Source: Deltaproteobacteria bacterium (GTDB taxonomy: Bacteria > Desulfobacterota > Desulfobacteria > C00003060). Taken from it: a DNA stretch of 11,581 nucleotides. Shown in pieces: positions 1 through 6,543 of this stretch; position 1 is the stretch's first letter; each line of letters begins with the position of its first letter. The position numbers and the translations under genes were made by a program. The stretch spans positions 1 through 11,581 of the forward strand of contig DAOUWN010000034.1 in the NCBI GenBank assembly GCA_030667105.1, written 5' to 3'. The notes beneath the pieces are model-generated. The model was not told the origin of the DNA. It searched no databases and saw only the letters and a list, made by a program, of their open reading frames with translations.

Positions 1-4
1 ACCC

Positions 5-29
5 TGAACCGTTGAACCTGCGAACGCTT
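5..29. repeat. Degenerate period-8 repeat upstream of dnaX
   Basis: Three GAAC cores occur at an exact 8-base spacing (GAACC at 6-10, GAACC at 14-18, GAACG at 22-26). It is intergenic and lies about 33 bases before dnaX. The period differs from the two heptamer tracts near murI, but the style is similar. Function is unknown; it may be a remnant of a short tandem repeat. The window edge cuts off anything further upstream. Confidence 0.5.
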
Positions 30-61
30 ACAAAATCTCTTTGAAAAACTTAAACTGAAAC

Positions 62-1702
62 ATGTCTTATCTTGTACTCGCACGAAGATATCGGCCACAG
101 ACCTTTGAAGAGGTTGTCGGCCAAGATCACGTTACGCAAACACTCGAAAACGCTATCAGATCTGACAGGGTAGCCCATGCCCTTTTGTTTGCCGGCCCCA
201 GGGGTGTGGGCAAGACCTCTGTTGCACGGATTATGGCTAAGGCCATGAACTGTGACCGCGGCTCCACACCATCTCCATGCAACGTCTGTCAGTCCTGCAA
301 GGAAATCACCGATGGCGTGGCCCTTGACGTGTTTGAGATCGACGGCGCCTCTAATCGGGGAATCGATGAGATTCGCGAGATCCGAGACAACATTAAATAC
401 ATGCCCGGTCGTGGTCGATTCAAGATCTACATTATCGATGAAGTCCACATGCTCACGGCCCCGGCATTTAACGCCCTTCTTAAGACTCTGGAGGAGCCGC
501 CCTCCCATGTCCTTTTTTTCTTTGCAACCACCGAAGCCCACAAAATCCCCATCACTATCCTCTCGCGATGCCAGAGGCATAACTTCAGGCGCGTGTCTCT
601 TGACGTAATCGTAAAATACCTGGAGCGTCTCTGTAGAGACTTGTCATTTAAAATCAGCAAGGATGGCCTTCGTCTCCTAACCCGTGAGGCCGGCGGAAGC
701 ATGCGTGACGCCTTAAGCCTTCTTGATCAGGTCATGGCCTATTCGGGCAGCGAGGTTACCGACATCGAGGTATTGGACAGTCTGGGCGCCATAGACCGAA
801 AGGCGCTTTTTGATCTCTCGGCCGCCTTGCTCGCCGGCGATGTGCCAGTGGCCCTTAATTTGCTTGACGAGCTTTACAATTATGGCCATGACCTGAAGCG
901 TGTCTACATGCAGATACTGGAGCACTTCAGGCACCTACTCGTAGTCAAGATGGGCGATGGCCGGCATCCTCTGGTCGATGCCCCTGCGCATGAAATGTCA
1001 CTCATGAAACAACAGGTGAAAGATGTCTCTTTGGAGTCGGTTAACCAGATCTTTGCCATGTTGTTCGAAGCAGGGGTCGGCATCAGGCTTTCAGCCCAGC
1101 CGAAACTGGCCTTGGAGGCGCTTTTCATCAAGCTTGCCCAATTCAAGAATGTCGTTTCCCTTGATCAAATAATAGATAAGCTCGACCGAGTCGCCAAAGG
1201 GCTGGGAGAAAGCTACGCTCCGTTTGAGCAAAAGGAGTCTGTTCAAACACCCAAGCAGGAGAGTGTCGGGATCTCGGGTAAGATAGAACACGGAGATGTA
1301 ACGCCACGATATTCTGAAAACCTTGAACAGACCTGGCAACAACTCCTTTCCATCTTCAATGAACGCTGTCAGTCCCTGGTTCCCAGCTTTGAAAAGGCTA
1401 TGTTGACCAGGGTTGGTGAAGATTTCCTGGAAATCACAGTGCGAGGAAACTCCTTTTATCTGGCACGACTCCGCGACGAAAAGAGCATCGCCACTATCCA
1501 GGAAGTCTGCAGCCAGTTCTTTAATCGGAACATGATGATCAAGATTGAGGAGGCGAGAGACAGGATACCCCGAAACAACCAGCTCAAAGACAAGGAAACT
1601 GACAGAACAAAACGCCTAAAGAGGGAAGCTCTGAGTCATCCTGTTGTGACAGATGCCCTTGAGGTCTTTCAGGGCAGGGTCGTGGATGTAAAAATTTTGT
1701 AA
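62..1702 (+). CDS. dnaX: DNA polymerase III subunit gamma/tau (clamp loader ATPase)
   Basis: This is the ATPase of the clamp loader, which opens the beta clamp and places it on primed DNA; the C-terminal part tethers polymerase III core. Seen: the N-terminal signature YLVLARRYRPQTFEEVVGQ, Walker A GPRGVGKT (45-52), zinc-binding cysteines C64, C73, C76 and C79, Walker B IIDEVH (124-129), sensor-1 ATTE (155-158), the SRC motif with arginine finger R169, and sensor-2 GGSMRD around R215. The clamp-loader collar covers roughly 240-365. A charged linker follows, then a tau-like C-terminal domain from about 420 to 546. The length of 546 residues is normal for full-length tau. I see no canonical A-AAA-AAG slippery site for making gamma by frameshift. 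The start follows the family N-terminus; the Shine-Dalgarno is weak. It is followed after 12 bases by ebfC, suggesting one transcript. Confidence 0.98.
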   Translation: MSYLVLARRYRPQTFEEVVGQDHVTQTLENAIRSDRVAHALLFAGPRGVGKTSVARIMAKAMNCDRGSTPSPCNVCQSCKEITDGVALDVFEIDGASNRGIDEIREIRDNIKYMPGRGRFKIYIIDEVHMLTAPAFNALLKTLEEPPSHVLFFFATTEAHKIPITILSRCQRHNFRRVSLDVIVKYLERLCRDLSFKISKDGLRLLTREAGGSMRDALSLLDQVMAYSGSEVTDIEVLDSLGAIDRKALFDLSAALLAGDVPVALNLLDELYNYGHDLKRVYMQILEHFRHLLVVKMGDGRHPLVDAPAHEMSLMKQQVKDVSLESVNQIFAMLFEAGVGIRLSAQPKLALEALFIKLAQFKNVVSLDQIIDKLDRVAKGLGESYAPFEQKESVQTPKQESVGISGKIEHGDVTPRYSENLEQTWQQLLSIFNERCQSLVPSFEKAMLTRVGEDFLEITVRGNSFYLARLRDEKSIATIQEVCSQFFNRNMMIKIEEARDRIPRNNQLKDKETDRTKRLKREALSHPVVTDALEVFQGRVVDVKIL

Positions 1703-1714
1703 CGGAGGGAAAAA

Positions 1715-2029
1715 ATGGCAAAAGGTATGGGCGATATGTTAAAGCAAGCACAAAAACTCCAGTCCCAAATCTTCAAACTCCAGGAGGAGATGGCTGACAA
1801 AACAGTTGAGACATCAGTCGGTGGCGGCATGGTAAGAGTTACTGCCAATGGCAAACAGCAATTGGTATCCATCAAGATCGACCCTGAGGTTGTGGATTCC
1901 GATGATGTGCAAATGCTTGAGGATCTGATTGTAGCCGGGGTCAATGATGCCTTGAAAAAGGCCCAAGACATGGTATCTGAAGAAATGACGAAGTTGACCG
2001 GCGGCTTTAAGGTTCCTGGTCTTACGTAA
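1715..2029 (+). CDS. ebfC: YbaB/EbfC family nucleoid-associated protein
   Basis: This is a small DNA-binding protein of the YbaB/EbfC family, which forms dimers shaped like tweezers and coats DNA; in many bacteria its gene lies between dnaX and recR, as here. Seen: 104 residues, the typical N-terminal helix rich in K/Q/M (MGDMLKQAQKLQSQ), the family's central beta segment with GGGMVRVTANGKQQLVSIKI (about 37-56), DPEVV (57-61), the DLIVAGVNDAL helix, and a TGG-containing C-terminus. A strong ribosome binding site (GGAGGG, 1704-1709) sits just after the dnaX stop, five bases before the ATG. Its exact role in this organism (recombination, repair or nucleoid structure) is inferred from family and position only. 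Confidence 0.96.
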   Translation: MAKGMGDMLKQAQKLQSQIFKLQEEMADKTVETSVGGGMVRVTANGKQQLVSIKIDPEVVDSDDVQMLEDLIVAGVNDALKKAQDMVSEEMTKLTGGFKVPGLT

Positions 2030-2042
2030 GGTCTGGTAACAC

Positions 2043-2651
2043 ATGGAGTTCTATCCACCATCCCTTGTCCGGCTGATCAAACATCTCTCAAGACTTCCTG
2101 GTATTGGCGAAAAGACTGCCACCCGTCTTGCTCTCCATATCCTGCGATCACGCCATGAGGAGGCCAAAGGGCTGTCACAAAGCATCCTTGAAGTCAAGGA
2201 CAAGGTAAGGCTTTGCTCCAAGTGCTTTGGCCTTGCAGATACGGATCCTTGCTCGCTTTGCGTAAATCCGAATCGGGATCATTCGATTCTGTGCATCGTT
2301 GAACAGCCCAGCGACTTAGTGGCAGTTGAAAAGACAGGGGCCTTTGAGGGCCTCTACCATGTGCTCCATGGCGTCCTGTCTCCGATGAACGGCATCGGAC
2401 CAAATGACCTCAAAATCAAGGAACTTGCTGCGCGGGTTGCGCAAGGCGAAATACAAGAACTCATCCTTGCCACCAATACAAACGTGGAAGGTGAGTCCAC
2501 TGCGTCATACTTGAATGAACTCCTCAAGGCATACCCAGTGCGCGTCACACGAATAGCCTCAGGTGTCCCCATGGGAAGTGACTTGAAGTATCTGGACGAC
2601 GTCACCATAAAGCGGGCCATCGAAAGGAGGCAGGATCTTCAAGTTGGCTAA
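2043..2651 (+). CDS. recR: Recombination mediator protein RecR
   Basis: RecR acts with RecO (and RecF) to load RecA onto SSB-coated single-stranded DNA at gaps. Seen in order: helix-hairpin-helix (LSRLPGIGEKTATRLALHIL, 15-34), the four-cysteine zinc finger C58-x2-C61-x8-C70-x2-C73, and a Toprim domain with the acidic residue E87 in VEQPSD and the ATNTNVEGE motif (143-151). The C-terminal segment has IASGVPMGSDLKYLD, expected for the family. The 202-residue length is typical. It starts 13 bases after ebfC and its 3' end overlaps the next gene by eight bases, so translation is probably coupled. Nothing is missing. Confidence 0.98.
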   Translation: MEFYPPSLVRLIKHLSRLPGIGEKTATRLALHILRSRHEEAKGLSQSILEVKDKVRLCSKCFGLADTDPCSLCVNPNRDHSILCIVEQPSDLVAVEKTGAFEGLYHVLHGVLSPMNGIGPNDLKIKELAARVAQGEIQELILATNTNVEGESTASYLNELLKAYPVRVTRIASGVPMGSDLKYLDDVTIKRAIERRQDLQVG

Positions 2652-3054
2652 GCCTTCGGACTTCTTTGAGTGTCAAATGTGTGGCGAATGTTGCAAGGGC
2701 TATGGTGGCACCTTTGTAAATGAAGAAGAAACCAAGGCCATTTCCCAATATCTGCATATAGACCCAGGGTCCTTTCTCAAAGATTATTGCCAGTGGTCTG
2801 GGGGGCGGCCTTTGATCAGAGTCTCCGAGTCAGGCTACTGTGTCTTCTGGAAGGAAGTCTGCACGATTCACGAAGTCAAACCTCGCATGTGTAAGCTCTG
2901 GCCCTTCATTCAAAGCATCTTGGTAGATCCCACAAACTGGGATGCTATGGGGTCGATGTGTCCAGGTATTCGCGCAGATGTCACCCTGGAAGATCTTATC
3001 AACTGTGTGAGGCAAGTACTGACGGACTGTGAAGGCTCAAGGCTCAAAGTATGA
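2644..3054 (+). CDS. YkgJ-family cysteine cluster protein (CxxCxxCC)
   Basis: This belongs to the YkgJ/UPF0153 family of proteins with a conserved cysteine cluster, predicted to bind zinc or an iron-sulfur centre; the biochemical role is not established. Seen: the signature C10-x2-C13-x2-C16-C17 (CQMCGECCKG), then C66, C73, C83 in KPRMCKLWPF, and C106 in MCPG, which is the usual spacing of the family. At 136 residues it is a normal size. The start is a TTG overlapping the end of recR by eight bases; AGGA at 2632-2635 is eight bases upstream, and a stronger AAAGGAGG at 2623-2630 is rather far (13 bases). The last codons (EGSRLK) are made of a heptamer tandem repeat, so the natural C-terminus may have been altered by repeat invasion. 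Cotranscription with recR is likely. Confidence 0.9.
   Translation: MAKPSDFFECQMCGECCKGYGGTFVNEEETKAISQYLHIDPGSFLKDYCQWSGGRPLIRVSESGYCVFWKEVCTIHEVKPRMCKLWPFIQSILVDPTNWDAMGSMCPGIRADVTLEDLINCVRQVLTDCEGSRLKV
3034..3047. repeat. Heptamer tandem repeat (GGCTCAA)2
   Basis: Two perfect adjacent copies of GGCTCAA followed by a partial AG lie inside the last codons of the YkgJ-family gene. A second, different heptamer tract starts 25 bases further on. Both look like short tandem repeats of the kind found between genes in some bacteria; function is unknown. Confidence 0.6.
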
Positions 3055-3071
3055 TGGAATATTTCCTAATT

Positions 3072-3091
3072 GCTTTCAGCTTTCAGCTTCA
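3072..3091. repeat. Heptamer tandem repeat (GCTTTCA)2 plus GCTTCA
   Basis: Two perfect copies of GCTTTCA are followed by a shortened GCTTCA, all within the 54-base gap between the YkgJ-family gene and murI. Read in the murI frame, the tract gives an open N-terminal extension (LSAFSFS) that is not part of the MurI family, so a start called upstream of it would be wrong. Confidence 0.65.
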
Positions 3092-3093
3092 GT

Positions 3094-3100
3094 AAAGGAG
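3094..3100 (+). promoter_or_regulatory. Ribosome binding site that fixes the murI start
   Basis: AAAGGAG lies eight bases before the TTG at 3109. The protein starting there (MIGVFDSGIGG) matches the usual MurI N-terminus, whereas an upstream TTG at 3070 has no such site and adds 13 repeat-derived residues. Confidence 0.8.
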
Positions 3101-3108
3101 ACGCTCGC

Positions 3109-3903
3109 TTGATCGGTGTATTTGATTCCGGCATTGGTGGTCTTACAGTAGTGAGGGCTTTGATGCAGTGCCTTCCGGAGTATGATATTTTGTATTTCGG
3201 TGACACTGCCCGTACGCCCTACGGCACGAAAAGCCCTCATACCGTCATTCAATACGCTATCGAGGATGCAGAAATGCTCCTCGACAGGGGTGCCCGTATC
3301 CTCGTGGTGGGTTGTAACACCGCATCCAGCGTGGCCACGGATGCCTTGAGGGAACGCTTCGACGTTCCTATTTTTGAGGTCATATCCCCTGCGGTCCACA
3401 AGGCGGTCTCCCACCAAAAAGGACGGCGGGTCGGAGTCATTGGAACCAGGGCAACGGTTAATAGCGGCGTGTATCAGGATAAGATCAGGGCCTTGCGCCC
3501 GGACATGGAGGTTTATGCCGCTGCATGCCCCCTGCTTGTGCCCCTGGTGGAGGAAGGGTGGCTGAAAAAGGGAGAGACCAGGCGAATCGTCAAGAAATAC
3601 TTGCACCCTCTTAAGGTCAAGCAGATTGACGTGCTGATCCTGGGCTGTACCCACTATCCCCTTCTAAAAGAAATCATACAGGCAAAAATCGGCAAGCGTG
3701 TGAAGATTATTGACTCTTCAGAGGAGTTATCTCGTTCGGTCAAAGACTTTCTCCTCGACAATACGCACATTGCAAGCACCCTGAAAAAAGGAGGGGGGCA
3801 TCAGTTCTTTGTCTCGGATGTGACTGAACACATGCATGAACTGGCCAGAAAGATTCTTAAGAGCGTTGGGAAATTGGAACTCATGAAAGTGAGCGCTCCA
3901 TAG
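3109..3903 (+). CDS. murI: Glutamate racemase
   Basis: MurI interconverts L- and D-glutamate in the cytoplasm, supplying D-glutamate for peptidoglycan precursors. Numbering from the TTG start: substrate and catalytic motif GVFDSGIGGLTV with D6 and S7, GDTARTPYG (31-39), first catalytic cysteine C69 in VGCNTAS, and second catalytic cysteine C180 in LGCTHYPLL with the neighbouring H182. The 264-residue length is typical of the family. The TTG start is chosen because AAAGGAG lies eight bases upstream and the family N-terminus begins there; the open frame continues 13 codons upstream, but those are a heptamer repeat. It follows the YkgJ-family gene by 54 bases. Both genes use TTG starts, which suggests modest translation. 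No motif is missing. Confidence 0.97.
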   Translation: MIGVFDSGIGGLTVVRALMQCLPEYDILYFGDTARTPYGTKSPHTVIQYAIEDAEMLLDRGARILVVGCNTASSVATDALRERFDVPIFEVISPAVHKAVSHQKGRRVGVIGTRATVNSGVYQDKIRALRPDMEVYAAACPLLVPLVEEGWLKKGETRRIVKKYLHPLKVKQIDVLILGCTHYPLLKEIIQAKIGKRVKIIDSSEELSRSVKDFLLDNTHIASTLKKGGGHQFFVSDVTEHMHELARKILKSVGKLELMKVSAP

Positions 3904-3908
3904 TCTGC

Positions 3909-3958
3909 GTTCTTTGCATCTCAGCGGTGAGATATGAATTTCTTCTGCAATAAAGAAC
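3909..3958 (+). promoter_or_regulatory. Nested inverted repeat between murI and the ACT-protein gene
   Basis: Outer arms GTTCTTT (3909-3915) and AAAGAAC (3952-3958) are complementary, with GCA/TGC pairing continuing inward after a three-base bulge. An inner hairpin has ATCTCA (3918-3923), a GCGG loop and TGAGAT (3928-3933). There is no T-tract after it, so it does not look like a standard terminator. It could be an operator, a leader structure or an mRNA-stabilising hairpin; this is pattern evidence only. Confidence 0.4.
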
Positions 3959-4000
3959 ACGAACTAACGCTCTAAATTCCTGAAAGGATAAGAAACACAA

Positions 4001-4480
4001 ATGCGAAAAGAGATCCAGCTTTCAGTGTTCTTGAGAAACGTCCCGGGCGAACTTGGTCGATTTGCGGAATTGATGGCAGAGTCAGATGTCAACATCCTGG
4101 CCATGTTTATCCAAAATGCTGCTGACTACATACAGGAGATGTTTGAAGCCCGTGGAAAAGCTATCAAGAGAACTGCCTCTGCAGCAAGTTATGGCTCAGT
4201 GATAAAGGAGGCAACACAATACTCGCTCATACGGGTAATGGTAGATCAGACTGACAAGGCCTTGGAGGCCCTGAACCAAGCCGGATACTGGGTAAACACC
4301 TCAGATGTTCTTGTCATGAGACTGGAAAACAGACCGGGTATGCTGGCTGATATCTCCAAAAGACTCGGGGCTGCCGATATAAATATCAAATATGTCTATG
4401 GCTCTGGAGCCCCGGACGCAGAAGCGGCAATATATGTGTTCAACGTCCCGGATGCGGACGAGGCCCTAAAATCCCTTTAA
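4001..4480 (+). CDS. Tandem ACT domain protein with an insertion in the first domain
   Basis: ACT domains bind amino acids or related small ligands and usually serve regulation. Seen: a first ACT domain starting at IQLSVFLRNVPGELGRFAELM (5-25) with the hallmark VNILAM, and a second from about 103 (VLVMRLENRPGMLADISKRL) with INIKYVYG and a final AAIYVFNV strand. No catalytic domain is present, so it is a stand-alone ligand-binding protein. Compared with two-ACT proteins of about 140 residues, there is an extra stretch of roughly 30 residues (about 40-70, helical and charged, including YIQEMFEARGK) inside the first domain before the LIRVMV strand. AAAGGA lies about eleven bases before the ATG. 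The next gene starts ten bases or less downstream, so the two are likely cotranscribed. The ligand is unknown. Confidence 0.85.
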   Translation: MRKEIQLSVFLRNVPGELGRFAELMAESDVNILAMFIQNAADYIQEMFEARGKAIKRTASAASYGSVIKEATQYSLIRVMVDQTDKALEALNQAGYWVNTSDVLVMRLENRPGMLADISKRLGAADINIKYVYGSGAPDAEAAIYVFNVPDADEALKSL

Positions 4481-4490
4481 GCAGGTGAAT

Positions 4491-5240
4491 ATGCCTGTCC
4501 AACTGGCACGAAGAGAGGTCCTAAGCCGACTGGCAGGGTGGTTGATGACATTGTCTTTCACGGCCATTTGTCCCTTCAGTAGCGCCAGAGCCAAGATGCT
4601 CGGCGGTAAGCTCCACAAGGAGGTCTCCGTGAAATTGCCAGAACCGAGAATAGAAGGAAGGATTTCCCTGGAAAGAACGATTAATAATCGCAGAACCATT
4701 AGATCTTTCACGTCAAAACCCCTGACTCTTGAACAATTCTCTCAACTCCTGTGGGCCGCTCAGGGAATTACCGGTGATAGGGGTTTAAAGAGGGCCGCTC
4801 CTTCGGCAGGGGCCTTGTATCCCATGGACATATATGCCGTTGTGGGAACGGATGGCATAGAAGGGGTCAAAAAAGGGCTCAAAGCAGGGATCTATCATTA
4901 TAAGCCCTCGGATCATGCCGTTTTCTTGGTGTCGGAAGGAGATCTCAGACATGCAGTGGCTAAGGCATCACTGTCGCAGACGTGGATGGCCCAAGCGCCG
5001 TTGAATTTTGTCGTCACCGCAGACTACTACCGGATCACTGTCAAGTATGGCCAACGGGGTATGAGATACGCCATGATTGAGGCAGGCCACGTCGGCCAGA
5101 ACATCTTTCTCCAGGCAGAGGCCCTGGATTTGGGGGCAGGGATAGTGGGAGCCTTTAATGATGAAGACGTGATTCGGATCATGAAAATACCTCGGTCCCA
5201 TGAACCACTCCTAATTATGCCTTTGGGTCACAAGGGGTAG
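4491..5240 (+). CDS. SagB/ThcOx-type nitroreductase-like flavoprotein with Tat-like signal
   Basis: This is a member of the FMN-dependent nitroreductase superfamily, SagB-type branch, which contains dehydrogenases acting on azoline rings as well as oxidoreductases of unknown substrate. Seen: RRTIRSF (67-73), the usual FMN-phosphate-binding motif, PSAGALYP (104-111) typical of the SagB branch, and a C-terminal EAGHVGQN...LGAGIVGAF region (about 196-219). The first 34 residues contain a twin arginine (R7-R8 in ARREVLSRL), a hydrophobic stretch and an ARA site, fitting a Tat signal with cleavage near residue 34; export of a folded flavoprotein would need this route. No YcaO or ribosomal-peptide genes are nearby, so toxin or azoline work is not supported. 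A GTG six bases upstream is an equally possible start; neither has a good Shine-Dalgarno. It converges with the importer operon. Confidence 0.85.
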   Translation: MPVQLARREVLSRLAGWLMTLSFTAICPFSSARAKMLGGKLHKEVSVKLPEPRIEGRISLERTINNRRTIRSFTSKPLTLEQFSQLLWAAQGITGDRGLKRAAPSAGALYPMDIYAVVGTDGIEGVKKGLKAGIYHYKPSDHAVFLVSEGDLRHAVAKASLSQTWMAQAPLNFVVTADYYRITVKYGQRGMRYAMIEAGHVGQNIFLQAEALDLGAGIVGAFNDEDVIRIMKIPRSHEPLLIMPLGHKG

Positions 5241-5283
5241 TGCAGAGCTCTTTTGAACGCTGGAAATCCTGTCTCATCCATGC

Positions 5284-5556
5284 CTACTTCCCAGTCAGGC
5301 GATCAAGGATGTTTCGAAAGGCAGTGACCATTTCATCTACTTCTCGTTCTCTGATTCTGTGATAACAAACGACAGCCGTGGCAAGAATTACGGTTGCTTG
5401 TAGAATCAGTAATGCCGGGGAGAACAGATGGACCAATGTGAGGAGAAGAAGAACAACCGTTGTAACAACCAGGGGTTTCTTACCGAATTTGCTGGCCACA
5501 TAGATCATGACTGAAAAAAGGACCTGACATAGAATGACCCGTGGTGTAAGCATCAT
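5284..5556 (-). CDS. Small three-helix membrane protein downstream of the ABC importer
   Basis: I do not recognise this 90-residue protein. It has three probable membrane helices (about 7-22, 28-46 and 48-66) followed by a charged tail (HRIREREVDEMVTAFRNILDRLTGK) that could form an amphipathic helix. A GGAG site lies six bases before the first of two adjacent ATG codons. It begins 23 bases after the stop of the substrate-binding protein gene on the same strand, so it is probably the last gene of the importer operon. That position suggests an accessory or regulatory partner of the transporter, but a chance neighbour is equally possible. No cysteine cluster, enzyme motif or signal-cleavage site is visible. 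Confidence 0.65.
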   Translation of the reverse strand: MMLTPRVILCQVLFSVMIYVASKFGKKPLVVTTVVLLLLTLVHLFSPALLILQATVILATAVVCYHRIREREVDEMVTAFRNILDRLTGK

Positions 5557-5579
5557 ATTTGCTCCATTCTAGAGCTCTT

Positions 5580-6539
5580 CTATTTCTTGATCAAGCTGTG
5601 TTGACGGAGGTACTCACGGGCAACTTCCGTTGGTTCCATCTTCTCGATATCAACCCTGGCATTTAGTTCCTGCCAGACTTTTTGGCACTTGGCCACGATT
5701 TCTGAAGTAGCACGTTTGCCTGCTCCGGGAAACGTAGCTACCAGCTTATTGAGAATATCTGTAATCTCGGGATACTTATCGAGAGCCTCCTTACGGACAT
5801 AAGGACTCAAATCATAGGGCGGAAAGAAAGACTTGTCGTCTGAGTACACATGCCAGCCATGTTTGGGGATGGAAGCATCTGTACCGAAGACCATTGCGAT
5901 ATGCGTCTTGTGTCGTTTCAAAGCGATCAGTGAAGTTCCAGGCGTTCCGGTCTTGAGCGTGCTCTTGGCCATTTTGAAATCGTAGAACTTCTCCAGAGCA
6001 GACAGCCCGTCTGGGCGAACTGAGAATTCGAAATTCACAAAGGTTTCGATCTTTCCTTCCCTGGTTCGATAAAGCCTTGCCAAATCGGATAGCGTAGTCA
6101 ATTTGTGTTCTTTGGCGAATTCAGGCCAGGATGCCATAGCATAGGTGTTATTGTTCCATATCGGACCTAGCCAGATGAAATGATTGCTCTGGTCTTCCTC
6201 TTTTACAAGCTGATAAAGTTGGTTATTACCAGTGCCCGGCATGTACTTGCGCTTAAGGTGAATCATCCAGGCTGTCCCTGTATAGTCAGCACAGATATCG
6301 ATGTCGCCGGATTCCATTCCGGCTCTGAGGGCCATGGAAGTAAGATCCGATTTCAAATCAACCTTGAAGCCGCGATCCTCCAACATCTGTTTGATTAGTT
6401 GACCGACAATATACTGCTCTGTAAAGTTTTTGTTTCCGACGGTTATTCTCTTTTCAGCCGCCTGGACGTCTATCATTGTCATGATGATGAGTGTGATCGT
6501 CAAGAACAGGGCGACGATGTTCATGTGTAGACGGTGCAT
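5580..6539 (-). CDS. Quaternary-amine ABC transporter substrate-binding protein (OpuCC/YehZ/ProX-like)
   Basis: This is the extracytoplasmic binding protein of an OpuAC-type (glycine betaine/choline/carnitine) importer. Numbering from the chosen ATG: a signal peptide with hydrophobic core 7-23 and a VQA site (cleavage near residue 27), then VGNKNFTEQYIVGQL (34-48), the family's first binding motif, and DICADYTGTAW (81-91) with the conserved Y86. The mature part is about 290 residues, normal for the family. The open frame extends nine codons upstream into the permease gene, but a near-perfect ribosome binding site six bases before the ATG at 6539 decides the start. Aromatic cage residues cannot be assigned reliably by eye, so the exact substrate is open. 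No lipobox is seen, pointing to a soluble periplasmic protein, which supports a Gram-negative host. Confidence 0.92.
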   Translation of the reverse strand: MHRLHMNIVALFLTITLIIMTMIDVQAAEKRITVGNKNFTEQYIVGQLIKQMLEDRGFKVDLKSDLTSMALRAGMESGDIDICADYTGTAWMIHLKRKYMPGTGNNQLYQLVKEEDQSNHFIWLGPIWNNNTYAMASWPEFAKEHKLTTLSDLARLYRTREGKIETFVNFEFSVRPDGLSALEKFYDFKMAKSTLKTGTPGTSLIALKRHKTHIAMVFGTDASIPKHGWHVYSDDKSFFPPYDLSPYVRKEALDKYPEITDILNKLVATFPGAGKRATSEIVAKCQKVWQELNARVDIEKMEPTEVAREYLRQHSLIKK

Positions 6540-6543
6540 CTTC

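Noticed and set aside
50..580. Long open frame on the - strand opposite dnaX
   Set aside because: It lies wholly antisense to the conserved ATPase domain of DnaX and shows no family motif or ribosome binding site; it is a shadow.
1190..1260. Possible programmed frameshift in dnaX making a short gamma subunit
   Set aside because: The stretch has CCAAAGG and CAAAAGG, but there is no A-AAA-AAG type slippery heptamer and no clear stimulating hairpin, so I do not claim it.
3070..3108. N-terminal extension of MurI from the TTG at 3070
   Set aside because: The 13 extra codons come from the heptamer repeat, lack a ribosome binding site, and precede the normal family N-terminus.
3076..3654. 192-residue open frame on the - strand opposite murI
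   Set aside because: The + strand has all MurI catalytic motifs across the same bases; the - strand protein has no recognisable features.
4491..5240. Azole-peptide (SagB/SagC/SagD) biosynthesis cluster
   Set aside because: Only the SagB-like protein is present; no YcaO cyclodehydratase, precursor peptide or export genes occur in the window.
5244..5579. AGAGCTCTT occurring on both sides of the 90-residue membrane protein gene (5244-5252 and 5571-5579)
   Set aside because: Nine bases containing an 8-base palindrome can recur by chance, there are no inverted ends or transposase, and the gene fits the operon; not taken as an insertion signature.
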